Source of the DNA: Edaphochlamys debaryana | Lineage: Eukaryota; Chlorophyta; Chlorophyceae; Chlamydomonadales | DNA: 64,000 nt | Direction of reading: 5' to 3' | Assembly: GCA_016858145.1 (NCBI GenBank) | Contig: JAEHOE010000118.1 | Span: 310,001-374,000, forward strand | Part shown: positions 11,868-23,857 of the stretch, piece after piece | How the letters are laid out: every line of letters starts with the position of its first letter | Numbering within the stretch: position 1 is the stretch's first letter | The notes under the pieces: model-generated | Told to the model about the DNA's origin: nothing | What the model saw: only the letters and a program-made list of their open reading frames with translations | The model's database searches: none | Program-made: the position numbers and the translations under genes

Positions 11868-13573
11868 GCAGCCGAGCTTGATGCCGAGTTCGCGTCAACC
11901 GCCGGCACACGTGGGGACGGCGCGGTAATCTATGCTCGGCCACAGGTCATCCCCCCTCCCTGCCCTCGTCTGGCCGCTCGTCTCGAAAGCCGAAGGTTTC
12001 AGAGCAATGCAGTACGCGCACGCCAATGCGCATCAACGCACCACCACCACCAAGTGGCAGAGTGGCACCCGTCCCTTCCGAGCGGCCCCTAGTGGCCCCC
12101 GCCCACCGGCCTTCATCCCCGTCCGCAACTCCGTATGCACTCGCACGCACTCGAAAGGGTATCACAGCATTCGCAGACCCTCACTTGGCGAGCAAGGCAG
12201 CAAGCAGCTAGGGTAAGGCAGGGGCGGTCCCGTCGGGGCCCGAGGCCCTGCTGCCTGGGGTCAAAAGCAGCTAGCCGCGTGGGGCCCAGATGGCCAGGCC
12301 CAGGCCCTGGGGGGGTAATATAGACAACGGGGCGTAGTGCCGCGGTATCCGCGCGGTGCCCTGGGGGGTATTAGACATTGACGAAGCGAGGCGCTTGGTG
12401 GTCCAGGCCCTGGGGGTCCAGTCGGGGTCCAGTGCGGGGCCAAAAGCTAACCACGTGGGGCCCTGATGGCCAGTAACCAGGCTGGGCACGAGCAAATGGC
12501 GACGGCCGGCGGGCTGACGGCCCCTGCAGCTCTTTCCTGGCGGAAAGGGTGTGCGGGCGGGGGTACGCGAAAAGCAAGGCCAGCAAAGTGAGGGTGGGCG
12601 GGGGGGACTCCGCGCTCCCAGCCACTTCCCGCCCCCGACTGTAAGGGCCTTAGCACCCCTCCGCAGATCCGCACCCTCGCACTGAGCGATATAGCAACAC
12701 AGCCAAGACGTGCCCGTCTATCCCTTAGCGTGTCGCGGTGTCCTTGGGTGGTCGAGGCAAGGCCGTGGTTTGAGTTGTCAGGAGCCCCTGCAGCGGGCAG
12801 GTGTACGGCAGGGGACCGAGCCGGAGCTCTCATCCGCCCAATCTGCTCGTGGTCTGGTTCGTTACAACGTGGGATGGGCACGTCCATGGATCCCGCATGG
12901 ACAGAATCCAATTAGCAATGAGCAGCAACCTCGGATGGCCCTTCAGCCAAGGTGCATAGCGATGCCGCTTGGGGCATGCGCCAATCAACCGGTCCCAGCC
13001 TTCCCAGGCCTTCCAAGCAACCAAGATCTATCTATGGTATCCGGTAGACCCATAGACGCATAGAGGTGGCTCACAGATACAGAAGGGTACAGCCTTTTGG
13101 CAGGAACGAACAGCGGAGGCAGCGAAAGGCCATAACAGTAAATGAGGGGAAATAGGGCGAGGGGGCCTTCAGTTAACTTCGGCTGTGGCGTGAACTTAAG
13201 TTACGGCAACACGGCCCTTTGATCCAAGCCCATGCATACATGTCTTCAGGTTTCGAGAATGCAAACGAAACATTCAATACAGTACACACTTCACACATAG
13301 CACGTCGATGTGAGTTGCAGCTATACGACGATTTAGGCCCAAGACCGGGGCATTGGTGCGCGCTGCCAAACTAACCCCACACACTCCCCTGCAACGCCGG
13401 CTTCGCTCACAAAGACTAGTTTGAACAAAGAGGTACCGGTAATGTAACCCCTCCCCTGCCCACCACGCACTCTTTGACTGCACCCGTTTCGTTCACACAG
13501 CATTCGCACAGGACTCACCAGGACTCTCCTCACCCCGCCGCCATAGCCACGCACGTGGTCGCCTCCATCGCAG
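11868..13573. other. Intergenic, no supported gene
   Basis: I see no gene in this stretch. At 12250-12480 there are two diverged copies of a segment centred on CGTGGGGCCC-GATGGCCA. A short copy of a dispersed repeat lies at 12560-12592. Short open frames here lack family resemblance and splice context. Confidence 0.5.
12560..12592 (+). repeat. Dispersed repeat R2, partial copy
   Basis: Shares the core TACGCGAAAAGCAAGGCCAG and the following CAAAGTG with copies at 18022-18085 and 50748-50810. This copy is the shortest and most diverged. Confidence 0.5.
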
Positions 13574-15361
13574 CTACGGGGCCCCGGCCCCGGCGGAGCC
13601 ACCCACCTCCTCCGCCCCCCCGTCCACCAGCGTCGCCCCCCCCGCCCCACCAGGGCCACGGGAGACCGGCCCCGCCTCCTCCGCCGCCGCCAGAGCCCCC
13701 GCGACCTCCGTCCCCTCCGCCCCCTCGTCCGCCTCTGCAGGCGTCGCCAGCACCGCGGATTCGGGCGCACCAGGGCTGCAGACGGGGCGCAGTGGCGCTG
13801 CCGCCGCCGCCGCTGCCGCCGGCGGCTGCGCCAGCCGCGGAACCGGCCGCGCCGCATCCCCCGCAACGGCCCGTACCTCCGCCGCCTCACCCTCTGCCTC
13901 TGCCTCCACCGACCCCGTCCGCACCGCCTCGCTCGCGCTGCTCGAGGACCCCTCCGCCGGCCGCAGCCCCAGCATCAGCGTGTGGGGCTGCAGGATGAGA
14001 ACCATGGGTCGGCGGCCGCCGCCGCCCCGGCCCGCCGCCGCCAGCGCCCCGGAAGTTGAACCGTCGGAGGCGCCTGAGCAGGGCGCCGCCTGGGCCTGGG
14101 CCTGGGCCTGGGCCTGGGCCTGGGCCTGGGCCTGGGCCTGGCCGCCGTCGTCGCTGCACCGAGCCGACCGCTCGCCCTCGCTCTCACTGAGGCTGCCGCT
14201 GCTGCTGCTGTCGATCGAGCTGCTGATGCGACCGCAGGCACCGCCGCATGAGGCCATACCGCGAGTCCCCTCGCGCCACACCGCCCCGGCCCCCGCCCCA
14301 GCCTCACGGTCACCGCACTCCTCCACCACGCCGCACGCGATCGCGCCGTCGCCCAAGCGGTTGCCGTACAGCTTGCCGTACGCGGACCCGATCTGTTCGA
14401 GGTACAGCGACTGCCAGGCCAGCGGCTCCGCGGGGGCTGGCGCTAGGTCGCTGGCGGCGCCAGGGGCCGAGTGGCGCCCGCGAGCGGCCCCCGCCTCCGC
14501 TGCGGCGGCCTCGCGGCTGGCGCGGACCTGGGCCTGGTGGCGGGCCCTCTCGATGGCCTGGGGGTGACGTACCGGTAGGGGGCAACGGGGGAGCGGGGGC
14601 GGTGATGAGCACGGGGGTCGGGGCGCGTCGGGTGGGCGGGGAGCGAGGCCGCAGAGCATCCATGTAGGCGATCTAGGCCGATCTGGTGAAGGCACCCAAC
14701 GACCCAAGAAGAGGACTGTGGAAAAGGCATCCATGAAGAGGTCTGGCCCGCGCAGTGAACCTGAGAGAGCCGAGCTGCTCGTCTCCTCAGCAACCAGATG
14801 CGTGGGTTACGTGCCTCAGCCCCGGCCCCTGTGGGCCATCTGATGCCCGCTCACCTCCTGCTCTGCCGCCACCGCGTACCGCCGGAACACGATGACGATG
14901 GCCCAGACCACGAGCACGGCCCCCGCGACCAGCAGCACGGGCCAGGAGCCGGAGCTGTCCCGCATGAGGGCGCCAGCCACCAGGCAGCCCGCGCCGGAGG
15001 CTGTGCGGGGGAGGGTGGCGGGGAAAAGGGGGGAAGCGGCATTTAGCACCGTGCCGTGATGTCGCCGTGTCGCAGGCACTTTTTTCGCAAGCGAACAGGG
15101 CGTCGCGTTGTGGTGCTCAGCGATGCACCTCTAGGCGCCAGAGCAGGGGCGCGACAAGGGCTGAGCGCCAAAGCCAGCGCGCGCTACATATCGGCATGCA
15201 TCCCTTGCATTTTCCCGGTTGCCCAGGTGTCCAGGCGCCTCACCTAGACATATGCAGGGCCAGAGCGCCGACCGCATCACGCTGTCATCCGGGAAAAACT
15301 GGTCCGCATACGACCATGGGCCGCTGGGCATGGGCGTGAAAACAGGCATCGGCGCCCGCAT
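13574..15361 (-). CDS. Unrecognised two-helix membrane protein, 415 aa
   Basis: Three phase-consistent exons: 15361-15244, 15000-14855 and 14557-13574, ending in TAG. Seen: a short N-terminus rich in Pro and Met, a hydrophobic segment at about residues 32-52 (ALWPCICLASGAG), a tight turn, and a second helix at about 59-78 (WPVLLVAGAVLVVWAIVIVF) followed by Arg-Arg. This makes a membrane hairpin. The remaining 330 residues are a low-complexity soluble tail: a charged Ala/Glu helix, Ser-runs, a Gln-Ala dipeptide repeat at about 225-245, then Ala/Gly/Glu-rich sequence. The second exon faintly resembles the last helix of solute carriers, but there are too few helices for a complete transporter. 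I do not recognise the family. A TATA-like element 130 bp upstream supports the chosen start. Upstream exons cannot be excluded. Confidence 0.5.
14089..14142 (-). repeat. Hexanucleotide repeat coding for Gln-Ala
   Basis: About nine CCTGGG units lie in the last exon of the two-helix membrane protein. On the coding strand they read as alternating Gln and Ala codons, so unit changes stay in frame. Confidence 0.85.
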
Positions 15362-15491
15362 GATGTACTGTGCTTCCAGAGCACCGCGGCAAGGACTTCC
15401 GGAGAGCGCTACGGGGAGACTGCACGTCAGAGACCAATGGAGCGCGAGCACAGGGCCAGCTGGCGCTCAACTGTCCTACGTGCCTCTCAGG

Positions 15492-15498
15492 TATATAG
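15492..15498 (-). promoter_or_regulatory. TATA-like element upstream of the two-helix membrane protein
   Basis: GTATATAG lies about 130 bp upstream of the proposed ATG at 15361, reading TATATAC on the gene strand. Assignment rests on position only. Confidence 0.3.
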
Positions 15499-17021
15499 GT
15501 TCGTGTCGTGTAAGCAGCGAGCTGGTAGTAGTGCGGATTGAGCGCGTTGCAAACGTCTGCGCTATCCGTCGCCTTCGGATCCGGCGGCTCAGCTCGCAGC
15601 GAGTTGGACGTGCCCGCAGGAGTGAAGAGAGGTGCAGTAGACAGAGCTTGAGTGGATGCGACCGAGTGCGTATTGATGGCGCGCCCCGCTTTCGTATTGC
15701 CGGGCCCAACTGCCAACCTCGCGAGTCGCACGGGGGCAGGCCTCGCTCCGTATTGTCCCTCTTCCCCCCGTTTGTCCCCGAGCCCCCACGCCGCCCCATC
15801 GCCATGCACCCCTCCACCAATCACAGCAACGTTGCAGCACCGTGGGACAGCTCGGCCCCGTATGTCCTTGCGTGCGTGCGTGCGACATCGTCATAGCGCG
15901 CACCCATGATCCTACCCGACATCACGCAACGGTGGCTCGACCGCCGAGCGGCCGCTGCTTGCGTGCTATCGCTGCCTTCCTCGTGACAACGCCTCCGCCG
16001 GTACCCCTGGGCCCGCGGCGACCTTCCTCCCGCCACCCGGTTACCGCTGGCGTTGACCGAGAGTCGCCCGGGGTTGACACGTGTGGGCCCAGACCGGGCC
16101 GGCCGCAGCCGCCTGATGCTACGACGGAAATGTCCACGCAGCAGCAGTCCTTCACATCGCGGTGGCGACACCTTCAAGGGCCCAGGCGAGTGAAGGGCCC
16201 AGCACAGCACACACTGACTGGCAAGGAACTTGTGCGGAAGCAAGGCCCCTGCTGAAGCGACAGTGCGTGAGGGTGCATGCTCACCGCCCCGCCTAGCTAG
16301 CGCCGCTGCTGCCCGCGCAACACACATGGGCTGTTGTGGACAAGGACACGCATGGTGAAAATTACGTGGGCAACACGCTCGAGGCTGTGCAGGGACAGCA
16401 AGCAGGCCCAAAGCGGAGCTGTATCGTGGGACCGAACGGACGCCAGGAGGTGCTTGAGGTTTCCGAAATTCCGATAGGGAGAAGCTAGCGCGTGAGCGCG
16501 TCTCGACGCTGCCGGCGACAGCAAACAACGCCAGCCACCCCTCACGCTGTCAACCTTGCTATGCTTCACCGGCAGCAAAGGCAGGCCTGCGAAGGCTTGG
16601 GGCCTAGGCTTGCGTATGCGAACAGGGCCTCGACTCTGGGGCGAGATGCGCATGCGGACCTGGCTCGTTGATTGCGGCGGCCCTCCGCGGCGCACACGCT
16701 GCCGGGTCCTGCCGCCCTGCTAGCCGCATGTGCCCGCGGGTAGAGGCTATGGGGTCACTCTGAGGTGAAACCCAGCCGCCCCGCAGTGCCCGCACTGGCC
16801 ATGCGTCGGTGGCTGTGTCCGTGACTCGGGGTGGGCTCCATCTCCTCCGCACAGGCAATCAACGCATGCGTGCCTGCAGCCTCACTGCCATCCAGGGGCC
16901 GCCCCCCTACCCCTTCCGTTCCGCACCTTGGTACCGGTGCTCACGTGTGGCTCGGTTCTTGACGCCATGGGCACACGCACACGCGGCCCACGGCCCACAA
17001 ACGTAACGGGTTTGGGATGGG

Positions 17022-17150
17022 CGGGATGGGTCGGGCTTCGATCTCGAACCTCGGTTCCGTTTCTAAGGCCGGCCGGCTATTCACCGCGCCCAAGACTCCC
17101 CGGCTCATATATACGAGCAGGCCTTTACACGCGGCCCCCGGCCTGAATGA
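17022..17150 (+). repeat. Dispersed repeat R1, copy 2
   Basis: Begins GGGATGGGTCGGGCTTCG like copy 1 and keeps the block order through a diverged ACGAGCAG end. On the minus strand it contains GGTTCGAGATC, which resembles a tRNA B-box, and TAGCCGGCCGG, which resembles an A-box. A tRNA-derived SINE is possible but unproven. Confidence 0.7.
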
Positions 17151-18021
17151 GAGCTCACTGCTGCAGCGCACGGCTGATTTGCCGTTGCCCACTCGGTGCC
17201 AACGAGCGAGGGCAGGAGCACCAAACCAGACGTGCCATCACACCCTGACTCGCCCCCCGGCATTGACGTCTAGCCCACTGCCCGCACGGGACCAGAGCAC
17301 CAAGCCACCGTCCGCCCACCGAGGGGAGAGCAGAAGAGGAGCTAGCCCAGGACCCAAGGGGTGCCAGGATGAGGAGAGCTCGGGGTGTGCGCACTTTGCG
17401 GTGGACATGGATATCCCTCGTGTGGCAGCAAGCTCCCCTGCTTACCGGTAACATCAGAGCAGTGAGCAGCCATGCGGGCCTGGCCCACCAGACCATACCG
17501 GTAGATCAACGAGTCAAGCAAGCGGCCTACAGAGCACAGCGTCGCGGAGGGAGGGACGAGGGAGGCGCCTGCGGCTTTCCCTTGAATCCCGTCCCAGGCA
17601 CCGGGGGGCGCGGGGGCATTGAGGGGACGCTTGGGGGTGGCTCTGCAGCATGGCTTGGCGCGGAGCACAGCGTGCGTGGCAGGGAGACTGAGGAACCGAG
17701 TAGTCACCCCTCGGGCTCACCCCTGCTGTCGCATACCGGCTGGGCGGCCGGACCCGGCTAGCTGTCTTCTACCGTACCCGGCTAGCTGCACGAGGTATTT
17801 GCGGCGCCACTTCCAGTGCGCGAGGCAGGCGCCCCTCACGCCCCCAACACCCAGCACCGGGCGGGCCTCACGGCGGTTGCAGCAACCACGTTCACAACTG
17901 CCAACGCCCCACGTGGCGTCCACCAAGGGCAAGGCCTTCGGTACCGGTCGGTGCTTATGCCGCCGGCGGCCCAACGCAGCTTGGCGCTGCTCGCTTGCCT
18001 CCTGTGCCAGGCCTGCGCTGC

Positions 18022-18085
18022 AGGGGGAAGGGGAACTGGGAGACGGGGTACGCGAAAAGCAGGCCAGCAAAGTGCAGACCCAGGG
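18022..18085 (+). repeat. Dispersed repeat R2, copy in spacer
   Basis: About 60 bp including GGGGAACTGGGAGACGGG, CGCGAAAAGCAGG and CAGCAAAGTGCAGACCCAGG. The near-identical segment occurs at 50748-50810. Confidence 0.7.
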
Positions 18086-18439
18086 TGCGCTGCAGGGGAC
18101 AGGGTGCTCATGCCGGTGCAAATGCTCAGCGCCCAGACCACGGACCAGGAGCAGCAAGATGGGCGGGCTCAGGTGGCTCAGGTACCGTCAGCTTGCGGAG
18201 TGCAGCGCCTCGGAGGTCGGAGCCGGTGCCCAGGTTGGGTGGCCCTGGTGAGGCCATGCGCGGCGGTAGCGGCGGCGTCCCTGCAAGGTGCATGAGGCTG
18301 CTTTTGGCAGCAGTGCCCACGTGCTCTTGGGCACTTCTTCCATCGGGTCTTACAGCGGAGAGCTAGTCGTATCTGAGTCCTTGGTGTGTCCCGACTCTGG
18401 CCCTAACGGAGCGTGCGTGGTTGGGTCAACACCTGTAAC

Positions 18440-18468
18440 ATCTGTCTGTCTGTCTGTCTGTCTGTCTG
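18440..18468 (+). repeat. GTCT microsatellite
   Basis: Six or more tandem TCTG units. It is followed closely by a GC-rich inverted repeat at 18487-18515 (GGAGGCGCCGG against GGCGCCGGCCTCC) that could form a hairpin. Confidence 0.9.
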
Positions 18469-18519
18469 CTGTCAGTGACAGCGGGTAGGAGGCGCCGGCA
18501 CGAGGCGCCGGCCTCCACA

Positions 18520-18697
18520 GCGCGATGAAGAGCGTGAGAGCTTGCAGGGCATGAGAGGCGGGGCAGGGACACCTGTGAGGGGCGGTCTTGGGGGGGGGGG
18601 AAAGCCAAAGCCAAAGGGCGATGAAGGGTGCGAGAGCTTGCGAGGCATGAGAGGTGGGGCAGCGACTGAGGGACATCTATGAGGGGCGGACTTCGTG
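18520..18697 (+). repeat. Two-unit tandem repeat
   Basis: Units at about 18520-18595 and 18616-18697 share GCGATGAAG, GAGAGCTTGC, GGCATGAGAGG and GTGAGGGGCGG-type blocks, separated by a G-run. No coding role is seen. Confidence 0.75.
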
Positions 18698-19678
18698 GGG
18701 AACCTGCCGCAGCAGGTTGCAACGCTGCAAGCCCCGCGTTGCTCCCCACGACCGCAAGTGTGCTGGACTCCATATGAGCGTCCCTGGACGGCCCTCTAGA
18801 CGGGGGCAAAGGCCCTGGCGTTGGCGAGTTGAGGGACATTGCCCCTCACATGTCGGGTCGGTCAGGGCCGCCACGTGTGGGCGTGCGGCACGAGCTTCTT
18901 TATTTGCCTCCAGACCGCGTGGAAGTGCACGGTCGGCCCGGTCGGCCATGCCACCTTCTTAGCCCGCTCGGCGCCAGGCGTGTCAGGCGTCGCAAGTGCA
19001 CGGTCGGATGCCAGTCGTAATCCGCCCCCAAACTCCCCAATTCGACGGGTCGTTTGTCACGCTTCAGCTCACGCTACCAGCGCCGCGAGGGGGCAGCGCG
19101 CCGCGTGTGCGACAAGTCCACCACCTGGTCATCACCCGTATCGGTGGTGGCACGCCCCCTCGTGCGCCCTCGGCACCCCACCGGAGTCTACCTAGTGACC
19201 GCTATGCATTCACCCTGTTTTAGACTGGGGACTGGGGCCGTGTGGGCAGGCAGGGCGGCGTCTCGTATCTCAACTCCTGGCGCTGCTTATGATACGCACA
19301 ATACTAACGAAGAGGCATAGGGGGGCACGACGCGCGACCTCACAACCATGAGCATCGGCCATTGTTTCACACGCGAGGGGCCACCAAATCCAGTCGACAG
19401 TTCGATAGAGACTGTGGCTGTGAACCGGTTGCAGCGGCGTGGGACCAGAAGTAACGCGTCTGGGTCGATTTTGCCATGAAGACTCTGCTCCGCTTCGGCT
19501 CATCGGCTGCTCCCAAGGCGCTTCTCAAACAAAAGAGTCTTGTTTAGAGAATACCACGCCGTGCTTAGCAACTCCAGAGGACTCCGCTTCGCAAATTGAC
19601 CAGCCCAAATTGACCAGCCCAAGTTGCTCTAATACTCCGCTTAGTGACAACGCCGCCCGCTGGCGGTCCTCTGGGACC

Positions 19679-22600
19679 ATGGAGAACCTGCTGTCGCACC
19701 GGGGGGCAGGCGGAGGCCCCGGTTCGGGGGCTACACCCCTCAGCTGTAATCCGCTCTCGGCGCTGCACGCGCTCGTTGGGCCGCGCGGCGCCACGCACGA
19801 CTCGCCCGTTCTGCTGCCTTTACTCCAGGTAAGCGCTATCGGCGATCGGAGCGGGCTCGCGGGGCTTGCGAGAAGGCCTCCCCCCGAGGGTTGACCGCAA
19901 AGAGGAGGCGTGAAAGCCGAGCTAGCTCCGCTCTGTCCTCGCGCCCTCAGCAGGTCGAGGCCTCTCCTACAACTGGGATACACCAGATGTGCCCGCCGCT
20001 GCCTCTATTCCAGTCTCAGTCGCAGCCCTCGCGGCTGCCCCTGCCGATTCCAGCCCGCACGGAGGCGGCCTCTGGAGCTGAAGCAAGCCGGGTCAGTAAC
20101 CGCTTGGGCTAGCTCAATAGGACCATGCTCGGGCTTTCGCACCCCCAGCTGGGGCAGCGGGGGCCTGCCAGGAGTCGCGTGCGGGGTCGGTCATCATTGA
20201 CTTGACTGCAAAGCTTTCACGTCTCACGGTTCTGCCCTCGAGACAGAACATGCTCTTGGGATTCTGAACTTGTCTTCCTGCAAGGTCGCGCTTGCGGAGG
20301 GCACTTCCCTGCGTGCCGCCTCGGGCCGTTGAGCACTTCGAGATGGGCTTGGACCCCTCGCAGGGCGTCAAGCGCGAGTACGAGCCTCGCATTGGCAACG
20401 GAAAGCAGTCCGTTGCCAACTCGGACGGCTGGCAGTGGCGCAAGTAAGTCCTCTGCTGGCCCGAGGTCGCCCGGCCCGCACCGACGTCCCCCCCGCCCGC
20501 ACAGGTATGGGGAGAAGCTCGTCAAGGGCAGCCCCAACCCGCGCAGCTACTACAAATGCAGCCACAACGGCTGCCTGGCAAAGAAGATCGTGGAGCGATC
20601 GGAGGCGGACGGGACGGTGCTGTCGACCGAGTATAAGGTGCGCATGCTCGTCGCGTCTCGCGGGCTGCCTCTCCTCCACTCAGCTTCACCTGTCATACAC
20701 AGGGCGACCACTGCCATCCTGCGCCCCTGGCCGTGAAAACGTCGCGGTTCAAGCCCAAGGCCAAGGTCGACCCGCCCATGCCGGTGCGCATGCTCGTTGG
20801 GTCGCGCCCGGCGTTCGAGCCCAACGACTTCGCTAACGATTGTTATGTATGCGCATAGGTCGCGAAGCCGGAGCCACCGCCACTTCCGCAGTTTCCCCCG
20901 GGAGGGCTGATGTCCCCGCCGCAGCTCGGCATGCTGGGAACCGGGGGCATGCTGCCCATCCCGGAGGCGCTCAAGAGCGACTTCCCAGGTGCGGCATTGA
21001 CATGCTGAAGTGCATGTCCGCAGGGCTTGAAGTGGGTTTGGGTTTTAACTCTCTTCCTCTCGGGGTGTGTGTGCGCAGGGCCCAACCAGCCTGCTGGGAC
21101 CACTGCGGCGGCGCAGGAGGACGACTCGGACACCAGCGACCCGGAGCCGGTTCCCGCCCTCAAAGCCGCGCCACAGGACGCACGGCCAGCGCAGGCAGCG
21201 GCCACGGCGATTCGGAGGATGCGCGAGAGCCAGGACTCGCCCAGCAAACGCCTGGACCTGCTTGCGGGTAAGGGCTAGTGAGAAGGTCTAATGAGAGCCG
21301 TTGACACGTTGGTGCGTCCTACTGTTCCAAGCTGGCTTCGAGGTAACATCACCTTTTCTTCTCTCGCAGCTTACGCGGAGGAGGCCGAGCGGCAGTTGCA
21401 CTCAAACAGCAACAGCCCCGAGAACCAGCAGCCCGCTAAGCGTCAGCGCACGGAGGCCGCGCCAACCACCACACGCGCAGCCGGTGAGGAGGAGGAGCAG
21501 GAGGGCGCTACCGCGAGCGGCTCAGGCACCACCCGCATCGTCGACATCACGAACATGGATGACGGCTACCGGTGAGGGTCTCAGAATATCGTTGCGGGAG
21601 CTAGGCCGAGGCTGTTGCTGTTTGGCCAGCGTACTTGGGCTGGACTGGGCGTTGATACCAGACGGTACGCCTTGGCCGCAGGTGGCGCAAGTACGGGCAG
21701 AAGACCGTGAAGGGCAGCCCCTTCCCCCGCGCCTACTATAAGTGCACTTACCTTGGCTGCACGGTGCGCAAACACGTGGAGCGCAGTGCAGAGGACGAGA
21801 CCCGCTTCGTTGTAACTTACGAGGGGCAGCACAACCACCGCCCGCCGGGTGTTGTGCGGCGCCGGAGCCCCAAGGGCACCGCAGATGCAGGTGAGGGTGG
21901 CGCCACGACAAATCGTTGGGTTGCGGGCCTGGCCTGCGGCCGCTTGATGTGATGGGCTGCTTCTGCCCGCAGACGATGACGGCGAGGCGGACGAGGCGGA
22001 GGAGGACAGCTCGCAGCCCACCAGCCCGCAGTACGGGACGCAGGGGCAGAGCTCGCAGCAGGGTGGATCTGGGGCGGTGTCTAAGCAGGCAGGCTCGTTG
22101 CCCCTGCCGGTCCCGCCGGGCAGCGCAGACGTTGGCCAGCAGATCCAGCAGCTGCAGAACAGCATCCTGGCGTCCTCCATGCTGCAGCAGGCAGCGCTGT
22201 CAGGCGTCCTGCCGCTGCTGCCCTACCAGTCGCTTAGCTCAGAGGCCCTCGCAAGCCTGGGCCTGAGCGCGGAGGCGTTGCACAGCATGGAGGCGCTCTC
22301 ATCGCTCAACCTGGCGTCTGTCAGCAACCTGGCGGACCTCACCAACCTCCTGCGCCAGCATGCGCAGGTGCGCGTCCTCGCTGGGAAAACGGGCACGGTA
22401 TGATAGGGGTATCTGCACAGCCGCTTTATGGTTAGGGAAGCACGCACATGTTTATGCTGGATTTTACTCTCCTTGTTGGAGCCACTGCTTGGCTAATAGT
22501 TCGCCCCTCGTCGCCGCACCTGCCCGCTGCCCCACAGATCGACATGGCCATCGCCGCGCAAGCGCAGGCGATGGACGCCGCGTCGGCTGGCTGGGACCCG

Positions 22601-22750
22601 CTGGCGTGCCTCATCACGCCACGGACCAACGTCTCGCCGGGCAACGGCCCCGCGGGGCAGGCGCAGGCGGCCGCATCGGCGGGCACGGGAAGGCAGGGCA
22701 AGTCGGCGGCGGTTCCGGCCAGGCAGCAGGTGGCGACCACGGAGGCGTAG
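19679..22750 (+). CDS. Two-domain WRKY transcription factor (group I-like)
   Basis: Nuclear DNA-binding factor of the WRKY family, which binds W-box elements. Exons: 19679-19828, 19951-20091, about 20334-20443, 20505-20637, 20703-20783, 20859-20988, 21079-21267, 21370-21571, 21682-21890, 21973-22367 and 22538-22750, giving about 650 residues. The third exon's start is uncertain; all other joins keep phase. Domain 1 reads DGWQWRKYGEK with zinc ligands C-X4-C-X23-H-X1-H. Domain 2 reads [11 protein letters not shown] with the same spacing. A basic VVRRRSPKG follows domain 2, as in plant proteins. Between the domains is an acidic and KRQR-containing stretch; the C-terminal third is Gln/Ser/Leu-rich and could be an activation region. 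The first heptapeptide has Glu where the consensus has Gln. Introns here are ordinary, without the G-run and C-run ends of neighbouring genes. Confidence 0.95.
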
Positions 22751-23323
22751 TAGGGGACACGCCGCCAAACGCGGTCCACCCCTTTGGGAACTTGGTGTTG
22801 CTTCTCGACGGTGATGCGGAGATGGTCTGCTCAGCAGGATGGATGGCGTCCAGATTCGCAGGGGCTTAAGAGCTGGTAGCAGGGGAGCGGGTGGTGAGGT
22901 TTTGCCGTGCCTCTGCGGCACGGGGGCTGTTAGGCTAGTAACTAGGCGGGGTGTGGCTCCTGACGGGAACAGCAGTGTGTTGTACTGATGACGCAACGTA
23001 TGCATCTCGCCTGGCTGGATGCTAGGCTGGACGCGAGCAAGTGCCTCGCTTGGCTTGTATGTCTCGTTTGCTGTGCGGGGCTCTGCGGGTTTGGAGGCAC
23101 CGCTGGGTGCTTGTGTCCTTGTATCGTTAGGGCTGGGAAAAAGGGGCAACGTCGTTGCTTCGGTGGTGCGGTTAAAGGCTACAGCTGCCGGGTTCGAGTC
23201 ACCGGCAGACGGCTAGGATGGGCGCCTGCTCCGCAGCGATTTGGCAAGGCGATGCGGTACGGGTCTCCGGTTCGGACGTAAAGCGGAGCATTCATATGTG
23301 GCAGGACTTAGGACTGTGCAGGC
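22751..23323 (+). other. Probable WRKY 3' untranslated region
   Basis: Non-coding stretch between the WRKY stop and two TGTAA signals. A small hairpin with GGTTCGAG in its loop at about 23181-23212 resembles a tRNA T-arm but lacks the rest of a tRNA. Confidence 0.45.
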
Positions 23324-23335
23324 TGTAACGTGTAA
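23324..23335 (+). terminator. Paired TGTAA polyadenylation signals
   Basis: TGTAA at 23324-23328 and again at 23331-23335, the signal typical of green algal mRNAs. They lie about 575 bp after the WRKY stop and before the E2 gene. Confidence 0.5.
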
Positions 23336-23857
23336 GCTTACAGGCGTAGTTCATCTGGGCAGATCATGGCGGATCACAGCTTAAGGACCGTCTGCGCGGA
23401 CATCCCTCGAGTCCTCAGCGCCTGTGACTAACGCCACTTGCCTGGGCAAGTGCGTAGGCGAAAGGGCGTTGTGGCCTGCTGGGCTCAATCTGGCTGCGAC
23501 TTGTAGGAGTTTGAGAGATTAGCGATCAAGAAAGTGTTCGGACAACCGGAACGAGTTGCTAGCCGCAGCGGGCTGCTGGTGCGCCTCGGTCAACCGCGGT
23601 CGCGGCCCCCGACCTGCCCCGACAGCTGCGTCTGTCGTTGGATCGCGGACGCCGTACTGACATAATTCCGCAGCCTTTAAGCAAACTAGTGGTCGCGATT
23701 GATGTCAGTGGTGTAGTTCTACTTGGCAGCGCACAGTGCGAGGGCCCACGCGACGTGTACTGAGGTTCTCGCTTATTCGCGACGTTCATAGCTAAACGGG
23801 TTCGTATCAATAGCTGGTATACTACACTACTGCAAGGGCACTAGTATCGGGGCCACC
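23336..23857. other. Spacer and putative E2 promoter
   Basis: No gene seen. It is noticeably less GC-rich than its surroundings, ending near TATACTACACTACTG about 35 bp before the E2 ATG. Confidence 0.4.

Larger units (their letters stand above)
15500..19678. other. Gene-poor, repeat-bearing spacer of 4.2 kb
   Basis: No supportable gene. Open frames are short, lack coherent splice sites and resemble no family I know. The stretch holds dispersed repeat copies at 17022-17150 and 18022-18085, a GTCT microsatellite at 18440-18468, an inverted repeat at 18487-18515 and a two-unit tandem repeat at 18520-18697. The last part includes the WRKY gene promoter. Confidence 0.5.

Noticed and set aside
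15131..15451. Longer N-terminus for the two-helix membrane protein starting near 15451
   Set aside because: The codon there is GTG, not ATG. The first in-frame ATG is at 15361.
23181..23212. tRNA-like T-arm with GGTTCGAG
   Set aside because: No acceptor stem, D-arm or anticodon arm can be drawn around it, and the loop is the wrong size. It lies in the probable WRKY 3' untranslated region.
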